A stretch of DNA of 64,000 bases from Serripes groenlandicus (Eukaryota; Mollusca; Bivalvia; Cardiida; Cardiidae), in contig JASEVX010000007.1 of the NCBI GenBank assembly GCA_031761405.1, forward strand, positions 59,169,803 through 59,233,802, in the 5' to 3' direction. The notes under the pieces were generated by a model, which ran no database searches, was not told where the DNA came from, and saw only the letters and a program-made list of their open reading frames with translations. Within the stretch, counting starts at the first letter, position 1; the number at the start of each line of letters is the position of its first letter. The translations under genes and the position numbers were made by a program. Below, piece after piece: positions 32,079-42,350 of the stretch.

Positions 32079-32362
32079 TTAACCCTTTCCCACATACAAA
32101 CAATCTGCAGCAGACAACTTTTAGAACATAAATATATCTTTAGCAAAAAAGTGAAAAATCTCCTTTGATGAGATTTGCTTTGTTTGAATGGAGTTTTATG
32201 CCATTTTCAACAGTTATAATTTCAGTTTATTCAATAAATAGAGTTGAAAACCTTGTGGCAAAAGGAGACATTGCTCATCAATGTTTTCAATAGCCATTTG
32301 CTGCAGAGGCGTCAGAAAGCATCTATATGTCAGGTAAAAAAGGTTTAAAAGGAAAGGGTTAA
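32079..32362 (-). mobile_element. TTAA-MITE type B
   Basis: TTAACCCTTTCCCACATACAAAC start; a short SINE-tail-like scrap (TTGAATGGAGTTTTATGCCATTTTC) sits at ~32185; ends GGAAAGGGTTAA. Confidence 0.65.
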
Positions 32363-32700
32363 TGAGTCGATATGCTTCCCTGTTGTGAGGACTGTTTGAA
32401 CAGTGCATCTCCATTTCTGTTACTTAAAGTGACAAACAGACCAAAAAATGTCCATTCAAGTCTCAAATTTCGCTTTTGAGGCTAACAGCCCCGAGTTGAA
32501 ACTTGATTCACACTTTCCTTTATTGATAACAGCTTGACTCTGCCAATATAAACTTAAGGTAAACCAAATGGCCTGATATGCAAGTTTTGGGCTTTTTCTA
32601 GTGGAATGAATCAGTTAAAAGGTCAGTTTAAACTTGGACATAAATTAAGGTATTCATAATTGAAAACATTTTATGTAGGCATATTATAGGAAGAAATTGC
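32363..32700. other. Nothing recognised
   Basis: Unique AT-rich intronic sequence. Confidence 0.5.
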
Positions 32701-34353
32701 TTAACCCTTTCCCACATACAGTAAACCTGCAGCAGGCAACTTTGAAAGCATGTTGGCAAAAACCCAGAAAATCTCTATAAATGAAGGTATAATCCCCTGT
32801 GAAATGTTGTTCTTGAAATTATAATGAACTTTTCGTGCCACTGATGAACTGTTCATGAACTGCCATTAAATAGTTCTTAATCACAGTTCATGAACAGTAA
32901 GACAAACTTGTTCGTGAACTGTTCAAGAACTGAAGAAGAACATGGCAAATTCTTAACAAGTTCATAAACATCTGTCAAGTGTAATTCAAGTACTTTTAAT
33001 GAACCCTATAAGTTCTTATTCTGTTCTTGAATAGTAAGTTTAATATAAATATATCACTGATTTTAAAATGATATTTAATTAAATTACAATGACTTTTTAA
33101 CTCAATGTGAATCTCTTAAACTACCATTCTGAATAGAGAAATAAGAACATTTATAGATCACTTCTAGAACACTTCTAGAACCAAAGAAGTTCTTATAAAT
33201 GTATTATAGTGAAAACTTTTGTAATCTTCTTGTCAAAAGTAAAGGCCCTAGTGAAAAACATTAAAGCAATTCCAGTGAAATTTCATTGTTACCTGCTATG
33301 TTACTGGAATACCAGTAGAATAACCAAAAATACCGCTGGAACTGAACTTGAATTTAAAATATACCAAGGGAGTTAACTCAAGCATAAAACACAGGAACTC
33401 TTCAAAAAGAAGTAAGTAATGTTTACTACTTCCTTTACGTTTTTTGGTGGGAGAAATATGTTGTGTTTCAAAGGCACAGAGAAGTTTTTTGTAATTTCTT
33501 ATGAACAACTTGATGGGCACATTTGGTAAATGTCTTAAATGTTACATTGTTTATTAAATTAGCAAATTGTATTGTGCTATGTCATAAACAATATGTTTAT
33601 GTTGGTGATTTATTTAAGTATCACATTGCCACATGTGAAAGAAGCCAATTGTCTTCATATAAAAAATATTTTTATTGAATTCTGGTTCAACTATGTTTCA
33701 ATGAACCAGAATAATTTCTGTACATAATCTGCACAGGCTTTCTGTATTTTCTTCTGTACAAAATCTGGTTCTTAGGTTCACCCAGACTATTTCATACACT
33801 AGTTAACAACCAATTGAACATGAACTGTTCATGAACTGTTCATAAACAGTAGTTCTGGAACTGTTCATGAACGATAGTTCTTGAACCGTTCATGAACAAT
33901 ACATGAAGAGAAAATGGCACAATGAATTTGCACTGGAAAAAGTTCTTGAACAGTTCATGTTTAAAAAGAAAATCAAGAATAATTCCTGAATTTTCAGTTC
34001 TTGAACAATTCATGAACTTTTTAATGACAATGTTTCCTGAATGTGTCATGAACTGTTCATGACCTGTTCAAGAACTACATATTTAAGAACTTTTTAAGAA
34101 TTTGTGCCATTTTATCTTCATATACATCCCATGAACTGTTCATGAACCAGGTACCTGAACTTTGCATGAATTATACAAGAACTGTTCATGAACAGTAATT
34201 ATTCATTTCACAGGGGATTACTGCAAAAAGTTGAAAACATTGTGGCAAAAAAAGTGGCTTGTTTTGAGCAATTTCTCCTTTTGTCACGTTTTTTCCACAA
34301 TTCGTCTGCTGCAGATGCGTCAAAATGCGAACTATATATATATAAAGGGTTAA
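32701..34353 (-). mobile_element. TTAA-MITE type B split by the 1.42-kb palindrome-rich element
   Basis: TTAACCCTTTCCCACATACAG to ...ATGAAGGTATAAT at 32701-32793 and ATTACTGCAAAAAGTTG to TATAAAGGGTTAA at 34217-34353 join into one normal copy. Confidence 0.85.
32794..34216. mobile_element. 1.42-kb element packed with GTTCATGAAC palindromes
   Basis: Inverted ends CCCCTGTGAAATG / CATTTCACAGGGG; AT present on both sides and the host MITE is restored if one AT is removed. Dozens of GTTCATGAAC, GTTCTTGAAC and AGTTCATGAACTG motifs crowd both ends (32810-33030 and 33800-34195); the middle (33050-33790) is AT-rich with few. No transposase frame: the open frames at 33296 and 33840 are short and built from the motif. 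Confidence 0.88.
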
Positions 34354-34436
34354 AATATGAACTATTTTTGCCTTGTCCACATTGTGTTCTGAACTTGTCT
34401 ACTGAAGAGGCGTCATGTTGTCTGAATTTGTGAAAG

Positions 34437-34675
34437 TGTAAACCCTATCCCGCATACAGTGAATCTGCAGCAGACGACTGTGAACACACCTGGATCATTA
34501 TATGGTATTTTAAAAATCGAATTTCAACTTTTAGAAATGAGTATTCTAAGAAAGAATTGTGGGGGGGAAAAAGGATAAACTGTTCATGATGCGCAATTTC
34601 TCTTGTAAATCCCAAATGTTTTCAAAAGTCGTCTGCTGCAGATGCGTCTGTAAATCACCATGGAAAGGGGTTATT
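34437..34675 (-). mobile_element. TTAA-MITE type B, diverged
   Basis: TAAACCCTATCCCGCATACAG to GTCGTCTGCTGCAGATGCG and GGAAAGGGGTTATTA. Confidence 0.65.
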
Positions 34676-35082
34676 AATAATAAACTCGAAGATCTACCAC
34701 CCATTGTTACTTAGGAAATTAATGGTATGATATTACGTCACATAAATAGTCAGAAAACCTACAAATATTCTAACGGATTATGCAAACTCAGACTATGTCA
34801 TAACTACATCAATGACCTCGACCTTGACAAATAAACCATACATCCATAATGATGATTGACATAAACAGGTCTGCTCAGGTCTCTCCTACCAGTCTCCTTG
34901 AAACATCTGTTTTATCACAACACGTACTCAGGATATCTGCATGCTTATATATTTTTACACACTTCAGACTAGATAACATCTTCATTAGCAATTTCTCCTT
35001 TTTCCACAATGTTTGCATATGCTTTTATTAAACTGTCTGATTGAAAAGTGAATGTTTACATCATAAATTTAAGACCGATTTC
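34676..35082. other. Nothing recognised apart from a hairpin-arm scrap
   Basis: GCAATTTCTCCTTTTTCCACAATGTTTGC near 34988 is MITE-derived. Confidence 0.5.
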
Positions 35083-35163
35083 AATGGCTTCATGCAAAAC
35101 GTTTGTGACTACATCTTGTAACAAGATGTAGTTACAAACGTTTTGCATGAAGCCCTCGATTTC
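35083..35163. mobile_element. Small palindromic element, copy 2
   Basis: GGCTTCATGCAAAACGTTTGTG... / ...ACAAACGTTTTGCATGAAGCC around TAACAAG-type centre; arms of ~30 bp with one mismatch. Related to 2697-2775 and followed by the same CTCGATTT. Confidence 0.8.
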
Positions 35164-35171
35164 TGTTTAAT

Positions 35172-35385
35172 ATTAATCCTTACCAACTACAGCAAATCTG
35201 CAGCAGATGGCTTTGAAAACATGTCGGCAAAAGTGTTAAAAATGTCCATAAATGAGAGATTAATTATTTAACAGAGTTAAAATCCCGAATTTCGAAATCC
35301 CCGACGCTAACCACTCGACCACAGCGGATTCCTCACTGTGCTTGAAGCTAGCTAGGTTGTTGTATCAGAGAAAGGGCTAATTTTG
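35172..35385 (-). mobile_element. TTAA-MITE type B interrupted by a SINE head
   Basis: TTAATCCTTACCAACTACAGC start; at ~35285-35332 sits TTTCGAAATCCCCGACGCTAACC..., identical to the head of the SINE at 20452; then decayed right end. Confidence 0.65.
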
Positions 35386-35509
35386 TTTCCATGTGGGCCT
35401 GCAACAGCTCTTGCTTATTGTTTATTTATCCTTTGAGAACGTAGAAGCTCAGACATGAGACAGAAGGGACCCAATAATTACTGTGAAGCAGACAACACTT
35501 CTTGGCACT

Positions 35510-35694
35510 CTAAACTCTGTCCCACTGGAAGCCGCATTTTGATTCATTTGCAGCAGACAGCTATTGAAAACATTTGTAGCAAAAGAAGAAATTGCTGAAA
35601 ATGAGCAATTTCTCCTTTTGCAACAATGTTTTCAACTCTTTTTGATAATCATCTTTTCTTCTGATGTAGTTTTGTTGTATGTGGAAATGATTAA
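35510..35694 (+). mobile_element. TTAA-MITE type B
   Basis: CTGTCCCACTGGAAGC start, hairpin GAAATTGCTGAAAATGAGCAATTTC, ends TATGTGGAAATGATTAA. Confidence 0.65.
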
Positions 35695-35770
35695 CAGTTA
35701 CCATACTTCCACAGATAATAAATGCATGATGAATGAATTATGTAATTAGCTTGGTAAGTTCTTAGACTAC

Positions 35771-35997
35771 CCCTTTCCCTCATACAACAATTCTGCAGCA
35801 GACGACTTTGAACGTATTTTGTCAAAACATAGAAAATCTCCATAATTGAATGGATAACAGGTATGACAAAAAGTGGAAAACATTGTGGCAAAGGGAGAAA
35901 TTGTACGTTTTGTGTAATTTCTTCTTTTGTCACTATGTTTTCAAAAAGCTGTCTGCTGCAGAGGCGTCAGAAAGAGTCTATATGAGGGAAAGGGCTA
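35771..35997 (-). mobile_element. TTAA-MITE type A without TTAA
   Basis: Ends CCCTTTCCCTCATAC and ATGAGGGAAAGGG are normal but are flanked by GACTAC and CTATAA. Confidence 0.88.
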
Positions 35998-36096
35998 TAA
36001 CACCTAATACCAAATATTAATATTGTTTGGAGAGTAAATGTCCCTCACTCAGCAAACAGTTCTCACTCAGCAATTAAAATATTGGAACTTATTGAT

Positions 36097-36615
36097 AACA
36101 AGAGGCCCATGAGGGCCTATGCTCTACTGGTATGGTTCTTTGGTCTTTTTCAATCCAGAGCATGTATGTATGGTGAAGATCGGATAGTAAATGGAGGCTC
36201 TTTTGTGTTCACAAGCTGTATTATAGCAATTTTTACAAATTCATGGACCATAATCCAGTCTTGCATGGGCGGATCTGGCTGATTTTCAAAAGGAACCAAG
36301 CTCTCATCAATATTTAACTACTATCTAAGTTTGGTGAAGATCAGATAGTAAATGGAGCCTCTATCGTGTTCACATGCCCAATTATAGCAATTTGGACAAT
36401 TTCAAGGGCCATAATCCAGTCTTGCATGGGCGGATCTGGCTGGTTTACGAAAGGAACTGAGCTCTCATGGATATCTAACTACTGTATAAGTTTGGTTGAG
36501 ACACAATCAAAAGTGAAGACTGTATCGTGTTAACAAGAAATTGGACGCACGCACGGACGACGGACAAATCACCACGACATAAGCCCTTCTGGCCTTTGGC
36601 CAGTAGAGCTAAAAA
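36097..36615. mobile_element. AACAAGAGGCCC element, two-unit copy
   Basis: Same ends as 27018-27372, with two units (AGGGCCATAATCCAGTCTTG twice), GGACGCACGCACGGACGACGG, then CTGGCCTTTGGCCAG-TAGAGCTAAAA. Confidence 0.85.
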
Positions 36616-36694
36616 CTATAATTGTAACCCTTTCCCAAATATGACAAATCTGAAGCAGACCACTTTGAAAACGTCTATGGAACACTGTTATACA

Positions 36695-36933
36695 TTAACC
36701 CTTTCCCTCATACAGACGCGTTCTTAGTCGCCTCTGCAGCAGAAGGCTTTTTGAAAACATAGTGACAAATGAAGAAATTGCTCAACACAAGCAACAAGCA
36801 ATTTCTCCTTTTGCCACAATGTTTTCCACTTTTAGTCATAGGTTATCCATTCAATTAAAGAGATTTTCTATTTTTTGGCAAAATATGTTCAAAGATGTCT
36901 GCTGCAGAATTGTCGTATGAGGGAAAGGGTTAA
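36695..36933 (+). mobile_element. TTAA-MITE type A
   Basis: Full, with a small duplication in the loop (CACAAGCAACAAGCAATTTC). A type-B left scrap lies at 36626-36690. Confidence 0.88.
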
Positions 36934-37164
36934 AGTATCATTATTGAATAGAGTTGAAACCTTTAGCCAAAATGTTTTCAACAGTCCTCTGTAACTGTGC
37001 AAGGATTAATTTGAATTTCAGATGAGTAGAAAAGATTGTGACAGATGTTTTACAAGAGTTACATAACTCACAACTTGAAATAAGACAGAATCACGTACCT
37101 CAAGTTTTTTAGATAATTATCATATGTCTATTAAAGTTTCAACCCTAAATTACTGTAACCAAAA

Positions 37165-37369
37165 GACGCATCCCAGCGACAACCTTTTAAATCATTCTAG
37201 CAAAAGGAGCAATTGCTCTTTATGAGCAATTTCATCTTTGGCAAGAGTTTGTTTTCAACTGTTGGCAATAAATTAACACCTTCATTTATAGAGATTAATT
37301 TTTGATACTTTTGCCTAGATCTTTTCAAAGTTGTCTGCTGCAAATTTGTGGTATATGGGAAAGAGTTAA
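37165..37369 (+). mobile_element. TTAA-MITE type B
   Basis: CGACAACCTTTTAAATCATTCTAGC, hairpin GCAATTGCTCTTTATGAGCAATTTC, ends TATATGGGAAAGAGTTAA. Confidence 0.68.
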
Positions 37370-37689
37370 TAAATAAATAACAGCAAAGCTTAAAATAAGT
37401 TGAATAATGAATACATAATGTATGCCGACTGCATAATATTGCAGTTAATTCTAAAGGCTTACAAGAATACATACATGTACACTTTTTGCATCATTTTTAT
37501 GTTTCTACAATACTTGGAAAGACATGTGCAAAGTGTGTGTATATCACATGTGCCTATGATGTACATGTAGGGAGCTATAATCAGAGACCTGTATAATAAT
37601 GTCTCTGCTATAATCAAGACAGATAATAATAATAGGGGCAGCTAGCTCTTTCCAAATTTATCTTCTCTGAGAAAAAGACCAATTCAGTT
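37370..37689. other. Nothing recognised
   Basis: AT-rich; includes ACATGTAC-rich simple sequence near 37450-37570. Confidence 0.5.
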
Positions 37690-37830
37690 TGAATTGTGTT
37701 TTATGCCGCCAGTCCAACAATTTTCCAGTTATATCACGGCATTTTCCTGGGTAAGTTACCATGGCCATACTACAGGTCTATCACCCTGACCCAGCATGTC
37801 AGTCTAAAATGCGAAACCCAACAATCCTGG
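37690..37830 (-). mobile_element. SINE fragment
   Basis: GAATTGTGTTTTATGCCGCCAGTCCAACAATTTTCCAG, TATCACGGCATTTTCCTGGGTAAG, CACCCTGACCCAGC. Confidence 0.7.
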
Positions 37831-37967
37831 GCGAAATTTCATTTTGAAACTGCACTAGAGGCAATTTACCTGTTTTATAACTTCAATAGTTTCACATTGT
37901 CTTTTTCAAAAAACATCTGGCACGGAATTTCTTTACAAGTATACATGTAATTTTAATATTGAGTAGA

Positions 37968-38190
37968 TTCATTATCCCTTTTCTGACACAAATTTGCAGC
38001 AGACAACTTTGGAAACGTCTCGGCAAAAGTATGTAAACTTTTTTTAAATAACAGAAAATTGATTGGATGAAATTGAAAACATTGTGGCAAATATAAAATT
38101 TACTTAATGAGCATTTTCTCCATTTGCCTCAATGTTCTAAAAAGTCATCTGCTGCAGCTAGAAGCGTCAGAAAGCGTCTGTATGTCGAAA
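37968..38190 (-). mobile_element. TTAA-MITE type B
   Basis: CCCTTTTCTGACACAAATTTGCAGCAGAC to GCTAGAAGCGTCAGAAAGCGTCTGTATGTCG; right terminus lost. Confidence 0.62.
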
Positions 38191-38282
38191 AAAACAACAT
38201 TCGGCTGCTGTGTATTGCTAGCCAAGTGTACTTTGTATATATCATGTCTGTTACAAGTGACTCTTGGGAATGTAATGGAAAT

Positions 38283-38517
38283 TCCCCCTTTCCCTAATAT
38301 AGACACTTTCTGACACCTCTGCAGCAGACAGCTTTATAAAAACATGGCGACAAAAGAAGAAATTGCTCATATTGAGCAATTCCTTCTTTTGTGACGCCAT
38401 GTTTTCAACTCTTTATATTCATTTAAAGTACTTTCGTTTAAAGGGAGTTTCCAATTGTTTTCTGGTATGTTTCAAAGTTAATTGTCTGCTGCAGACTTGT
38501 TGTATGTGGGATAGCAC
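38283..38517 (+). mobile_element. TTAA-MITE type B
   Basis: CCCCTTTCCCTAATATAGACAC, hairpin GAAATTGCTCATATTGAGCAATTCC, ends TTGTATGTGGGATAG. Confidence 0.72.
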
Positions 38518-38579
38518 TACATGTATTGGCTTTAAGATTTCTACAGCAGAGAAAGGGTTTTAAAGGTTCCTTGAATATT

Positions 38580-38843
38580 TTTGTTTGTTTGGAGTTTAAC
38601 GCCGCTTTCAACAGCTTTGGTCATATCACGGCGGTCAGTGCACCTACCCATGTTTTCCTGGCTTTCCCACACCAGTACTTACACAACATTCTTTCGAAGC
38701 CACTGACTACTTTCTCACATAGATCAGAGGTTAGAGGCAATGGAAAACATCGCCCGAAAGAATGTCGCCGCAACCGGGTATCGAACCCGTGACCTCCAGA
38801 TCACGAGTCAGATACGCTACCAATTGAGCTACCCGGCCGGGTC
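38580..38843 (-). mobile_element. Full-length tRNA-headed SINE with 11-bp target duplication
   Basis: Tail TTTGTTTGGAGTTTAACGCC; head on the minus strand GGGTAGCTCAATTGGTAGCG (A box) and GGGTTCGATACC (B box). CCTTGAATATT flanks both sides (38569-38579, 38844-38854). A tRNA scan may call the head; its anticodon stem has a mismatch and it is continuous with the SINE body. Confidence 0.9.
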
Positions 38844-38888
38844 CCTTGAATATTAATGAGTTAATCAAGAACTCAACGAGTTTCAAGC

Positions 38889-39079
38889 TTAACCCTTTCC
38901 CTCATACGACAATTCTGCAGCAGACGACATTGAACGTATTTTGTCAAACTATAGAAAATCTCCATTATTGAATGGATAACCTATCACGTTTTGTGCAATT
39001 TCTCCTTTTGTCACTATGTTTTCAAAAGACCGTCTGCTGCAGAGGCGTCCGAAAGCGTTTATATGAGGGAAAGGGTTAA
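38889..39079 (-). mobile_element. TTAA-MITE type A, left hairpin arm deleted
   Basis: Both ends intact; GACAAAAAGTGG...GAGAAATTG is missing, so AACCTATCACGTTTTGTGC. Confidence 0.88.
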
Positions 39080-39538
39080 TCCTTTCTATGATACAGACAG
39101 CCTTTGACAGCTCCTAGCTGTAGCAGAATGATGTCGGTTTCTGGAAATATTAAAATGTTATAAAAGATCTTGCATTGACCTGTTTTCAAAGCATATATCC
39201 GTAGGTCTAAAAATATTACATCATGATAATTAATAACATTTAAATGTACTTGATTTCATAATTTTAAGGTCATTTAATTGTATCTGCTTTGAAAAAAAAA
39301 GTCTGATGATCAGAATGCTGAAGTTATAAACTAAAATAAATAAATTGGTATTAAAAAAAAAAATTAGACATCAAATGTCACTAAATCTGTGCCAGTTTAA
39401 ACATTAACGGTAATATTATGTCACATATGTGACAGAAATTCCCCAAGGTGGATTCATTATTCATCCCTAAATTTCCCATGGGTCTATCATTAACTCAGAA
39501 TATAACATGAGGGCCTTATATGCCTTATATATTTCTAA
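39080..39538. other. Nothing recognised
   Basis: AT-rich intronic sequence with A runs. Confidence 0.5.
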
Positions 39539-39767
39539 TTAACCCTTTCCCTCATACGACTATTCTGCAGCAGACGACTGAACGTATTTTGTCAAAAAAT
39601 AGAAAATCTCCCTAATTGAATGGATAACCTATGACAAAAAGTGGAAAACATTGTGGCAAAAGGAGAAATTGCACGTTTTATGCAATTTCTTTTTTTGTCA
39701 CTATGTTTTCAAAACGTCATCTGCTGCAGAGGTGTCAGAAAGCGTTTATGTGAGGGAATTGGGTTAA
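39539..39767 (-). mobile_element. TTAA-MITE type A
   Basis: Both TTAA; right end GTGAGGGAATTGGGTTAA has an insertion. Confidence 0.9.
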
Positions 39768-39849
39768 ATGACCATCAGACTGTTTGGTTTTAGCTCAGCC
39801 CTTGTAACTAATGGAGCAAACTGCAAGACTTATTAAGTATCATTTAAAT

Positions 39850-40030
39850 ATGTAGACATAAAACTTCCTACACACAATAAACAAGCTGATCTTGTCCAAA
39901 CTCTTTGCTAAGTGTTTTCAAATTTGTGCAGTAATTAAACCTTCATTTATAGAGATTTCCGGGGTTTTGCCAAACATGCTTTCAACGTCTGCTGCAGGTG
40001 TTTCGAAAATTATTTCTGTAAAGGTTAAGG
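39850..40030 (+). mobile_element. TTAA-MITE type B, decayed
   Basis: CTTCCTACACACAATAAAC to CAACGTCTGCTGCAGGTG. Confidence 0.45.
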
Positions 40031-40239
40031 ATATATTGTATGGCTAATATTGTTTTACTAACAGTGGTATACCGGATTTCATAAAATTCTTAGCATTTCA
40101 AACATGATCTTTTGTTACACCGGTGCAGCTGCAAGAAAAAAACCTTTAAATATGTAGTGTATTTCTGCTCTTTACATAATGTGTTGTGTGTGCAAAGTTT
40201 ATTCCTTTACCTGATGACCAGCACTTAACTATTCAAGAA

Positions 40240-40398
40240 CATTCTCGGAAAACAATTTAGAAAATTGGAAAGTGCGATTGAAACATTGAAAACATGGTGA
40301 GTAATTGACAATTCGATCATTTTGAGCTATTTCTCCATTGTCCATAAAGGCTTTAACAATTGATTGCTGCAGCGTCTGCATTAGAGAAAGCTTTACAA
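40240..40398 (-). mobile_element. TTAA-MITE type B relic beside the first exon's donor
   Basis: GGAAAACAATTTAGAAAATTGG, ATTGAAAACATGGTG, GATCATTTTGAGCTATTTCTCC, TTGATTGCTGCAGCGTCTGC; ends ~10 bases from the splice donor at 40408. Confidence 0.5.
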
Positions 40399-40408
40399 AG
40401 GAACTTAC

Positions 40409-41546
40409 CAGTGTGTTTTGAAGTACATGGGCATGTACAACTTTCTGCATCAAACTTCGCTTCTGAATAATATCCTGTATCCCTGTTAGATTCCGAACAT
40501 TCACTTAAATCGTCCAACAAACAATCACCACTGTCACTATCATATCGAACCGTCAAGTCGGACTTGCCTGTCTCAGAAGTTTCTGATGTCAATTTACTAC
40601 CGTGTTGTCGTATTTTACTGAATATAAAGTCCCACTCACCCCCCTGATTCCATAATTTTGGCAAACTTAACTTACTCTCCACTTGAAGATCACTTCCTGT
40701 CTTTGAGCTTTTTGTTTCTTCAGTATCACAGAATGCTTTTAAATCTTCTATCAAATCACAGACTGAATTACGATGCAAACTGTTTAAAGCCCTTGAATGA
40801 CGCTTGAATTGGAATTTCTCAAATTCCTCTTCAAAATTTATAAAAGAGTCATCATTGTCAAAGAAGTCTGCAAAAATATCGTTTATTTTTATACCAAAGA
40901 CATCGTCATCGACGGGGTCACCTGATTCATTTATGTCGGAGTCGTCGTGTCCATTTTGGTCACTCTCTGGGTGAGGAGACCATCTATATTTATCAAGACT
41001 AGAATTACTTGCGTATCGTTTCTTTGTTTTAAAGGTTTCAAAAACCCTATCAAATTCCTGAAAATGCTCGTCATTTTGGAAGAACTCCATTATTGGCATC
41101 GGCTCCGGTTCAAAATCCAGCCAACTTTTAGGTACATCCAAACTTGGTGAATTTACGTGTTTGATGTCAACTTTTGGGGATAAACTCACAGGTGAATCAC
41201 CAACATTATAGTTTGAATCGTTAACAGCCGATTTTGAAAACTGTTCATCACCACCTAAACTCAATTTACCCCTATCCCTAGAAACTTTCCTTCTGTCCAC
41301 TTTCCACCGTGTTCTCATACAATGAAAATCCACTAAGTCCTGCCTGAAATCCTCATAGTCTTCCTCATCTACAAACACATGCTTTAAATGACGATAATTG
41401 CTTGAATCCTCCAATTCTTTGAATGGCAAACGAAAAATATCTTCCTTAAAGAATTTTAAATTCCTTGGATCAAGCTCAAGTTTGTGACGCTCTAAAATTC
41501 TCTGTTCAGAAGAATTCGACCCATTTCCCTGGAAACTCTGTTCCAT
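40409..41546 (-). CDS. RASSF1/3/5: RASSF1/3/5-like gene, long first coding exon (379 codons)
   Basis: The ATG at 41546 is preceded, two codons upstream, by an in-frame TAA, so this is the first coding exon. It runs open for 379 codons plus one base to a donor reading CACTG|GTAAGT. The one leftover base matches the exon at 14291, giving ...SKHT-D-CQFTC. The protein is acidic and polar with no signal peptide or membrane segment. Three related blocks (residues ~57-81, 155-179, 228-252) share F/V-F-x-D/N-D/E-x-x-F/Y-x-x-F-x-x-x-F/L-x-x-F followed by basic residues. Residues 356-360 read DTGYY, loosely like the SSGYC/S start of short vertebrate RASSF1/3/5 isoforms. A cysteine cluster (C370, C372, C374) ends the exon. 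I do not recognise a catalogued domain here; family membership comes from the downstream exons. Codon phase, length and lack of stops make it a confident exon; that it belongs to the same transcript as 14291 is inferred from phase, strand and the cysteine-rich join. Confidence 0.8.
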
Positions 41547-41873
41547 GTCCAATTAATCTAAAATTTCTCATTATTCAATGTTTTTTTCCCTGCACAAGCA
41601 GTCACGCAACTGCCTCAGGTAAACCAAAGAGAGAAAATGTTACATACACAGTCAAGGTACAAAATACACAGTCTACTCTCAGACAGTCTTGATCATCAGG
41701 AAGCTTGTAATCCGTGTTGCTATAAATAGAACCATATGTTGGAAGCTGAGCTCAAACAGATAGCAGAAGATCTATTTCTCCAACTGATAAGCCCAAAGTG
41801 GCTTGCTGATTCAATGTAGCTGTTAGATTGGTGATCTACCTATGCGCCATGTCAGGCAGAAAGTGACCCTGTT
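41547..41873 (-). promoter_or_regulatory. 5' flank / probable 5' UTR of the RASSF-like gene
   Basis: This is the sequence directly upstream of the start codon on the minus strand. No TATA box or CpG cluster stands out. A possible acceptor (TTGTGCAG|GG, exon edge ~41589) would allow an upstream non-coding exon. The first recognisable repeat begins at 41874. The transcription start cannot be placed. Confidence 0.3.
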
Positions 41874-42046
41874 TTAACCCTTTCCCACATATAGACACTT
41901 TCAGACGCCTCTGCAGCAGATGACTTTTGAAAACACAGTGGCAAAGGTGAAATAATGTCACAATGTTTTCAACTTTATTTCACATTTTTGAAAAGATGTT
42001 TTCAAAGTCATCTGCTAAAGATTTGTTGTATGTGAGAAAGGGTTAA
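41874..42046 (+). mobile_element. TTAA-MITE type B, hairpin deleted
   Basis: TTAACCCTTTCCCACATATAGAC...TGTATGTGAGAAAGGGTTAA; shares TTAA with next. Confidence 0.8.
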
Positions 42047-42277
42047 ACATTCCCACTTATAGACCCGTTTAGATGCATCTGCAGCTGACGACTTTTGAAA
42101 ACATTGTGACAAAAGGAGAAATTGTTCAATTTTATTTAACAAGCAATTTCAACTTTTGCCACAATGTTTTCAACTTAATTCAGAAATTATACCTACAATC
42201 ATAGAGATTTTCCATATTTTTGAGTAGACATTTCCAAAGTCGGCTGCTGCAGATTTGCTGTATGTGGGAAGGGTTAA
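42043..42277 (+). mobile_element. TTAA-MITE type B
   Basis: TTAAACATTCCCACTTATAGAC start, ends GTATGTGGGAAGGGTTAA; direct-repeat neighbour of the preceding copy. Confidence 0.78.
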
Positions 42278-42350
42278 TGTAAAATAGACAAGATTCATCC
42301 ATCAGATAGAGAATATGTAAAAACCAACAATACTGTCCAGGAGACTTAAT

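Noticed and set aside
33296..34049. Transposase remnant inside the GTTCATGAAC element
   Set aside because: The short frames contain no DDE-type or zinc-finger motifs and consist largely of translated palindromes or AT-rich sequence.
38755..38843. tRNA gene with A and B boxes on the minus strand
   Set aside because: It is the head of a SINE with body, tail and 11-bp target duplication; the anticodon stem has a mismatch. The same applies to the heads at 16864 and 20600-20677.
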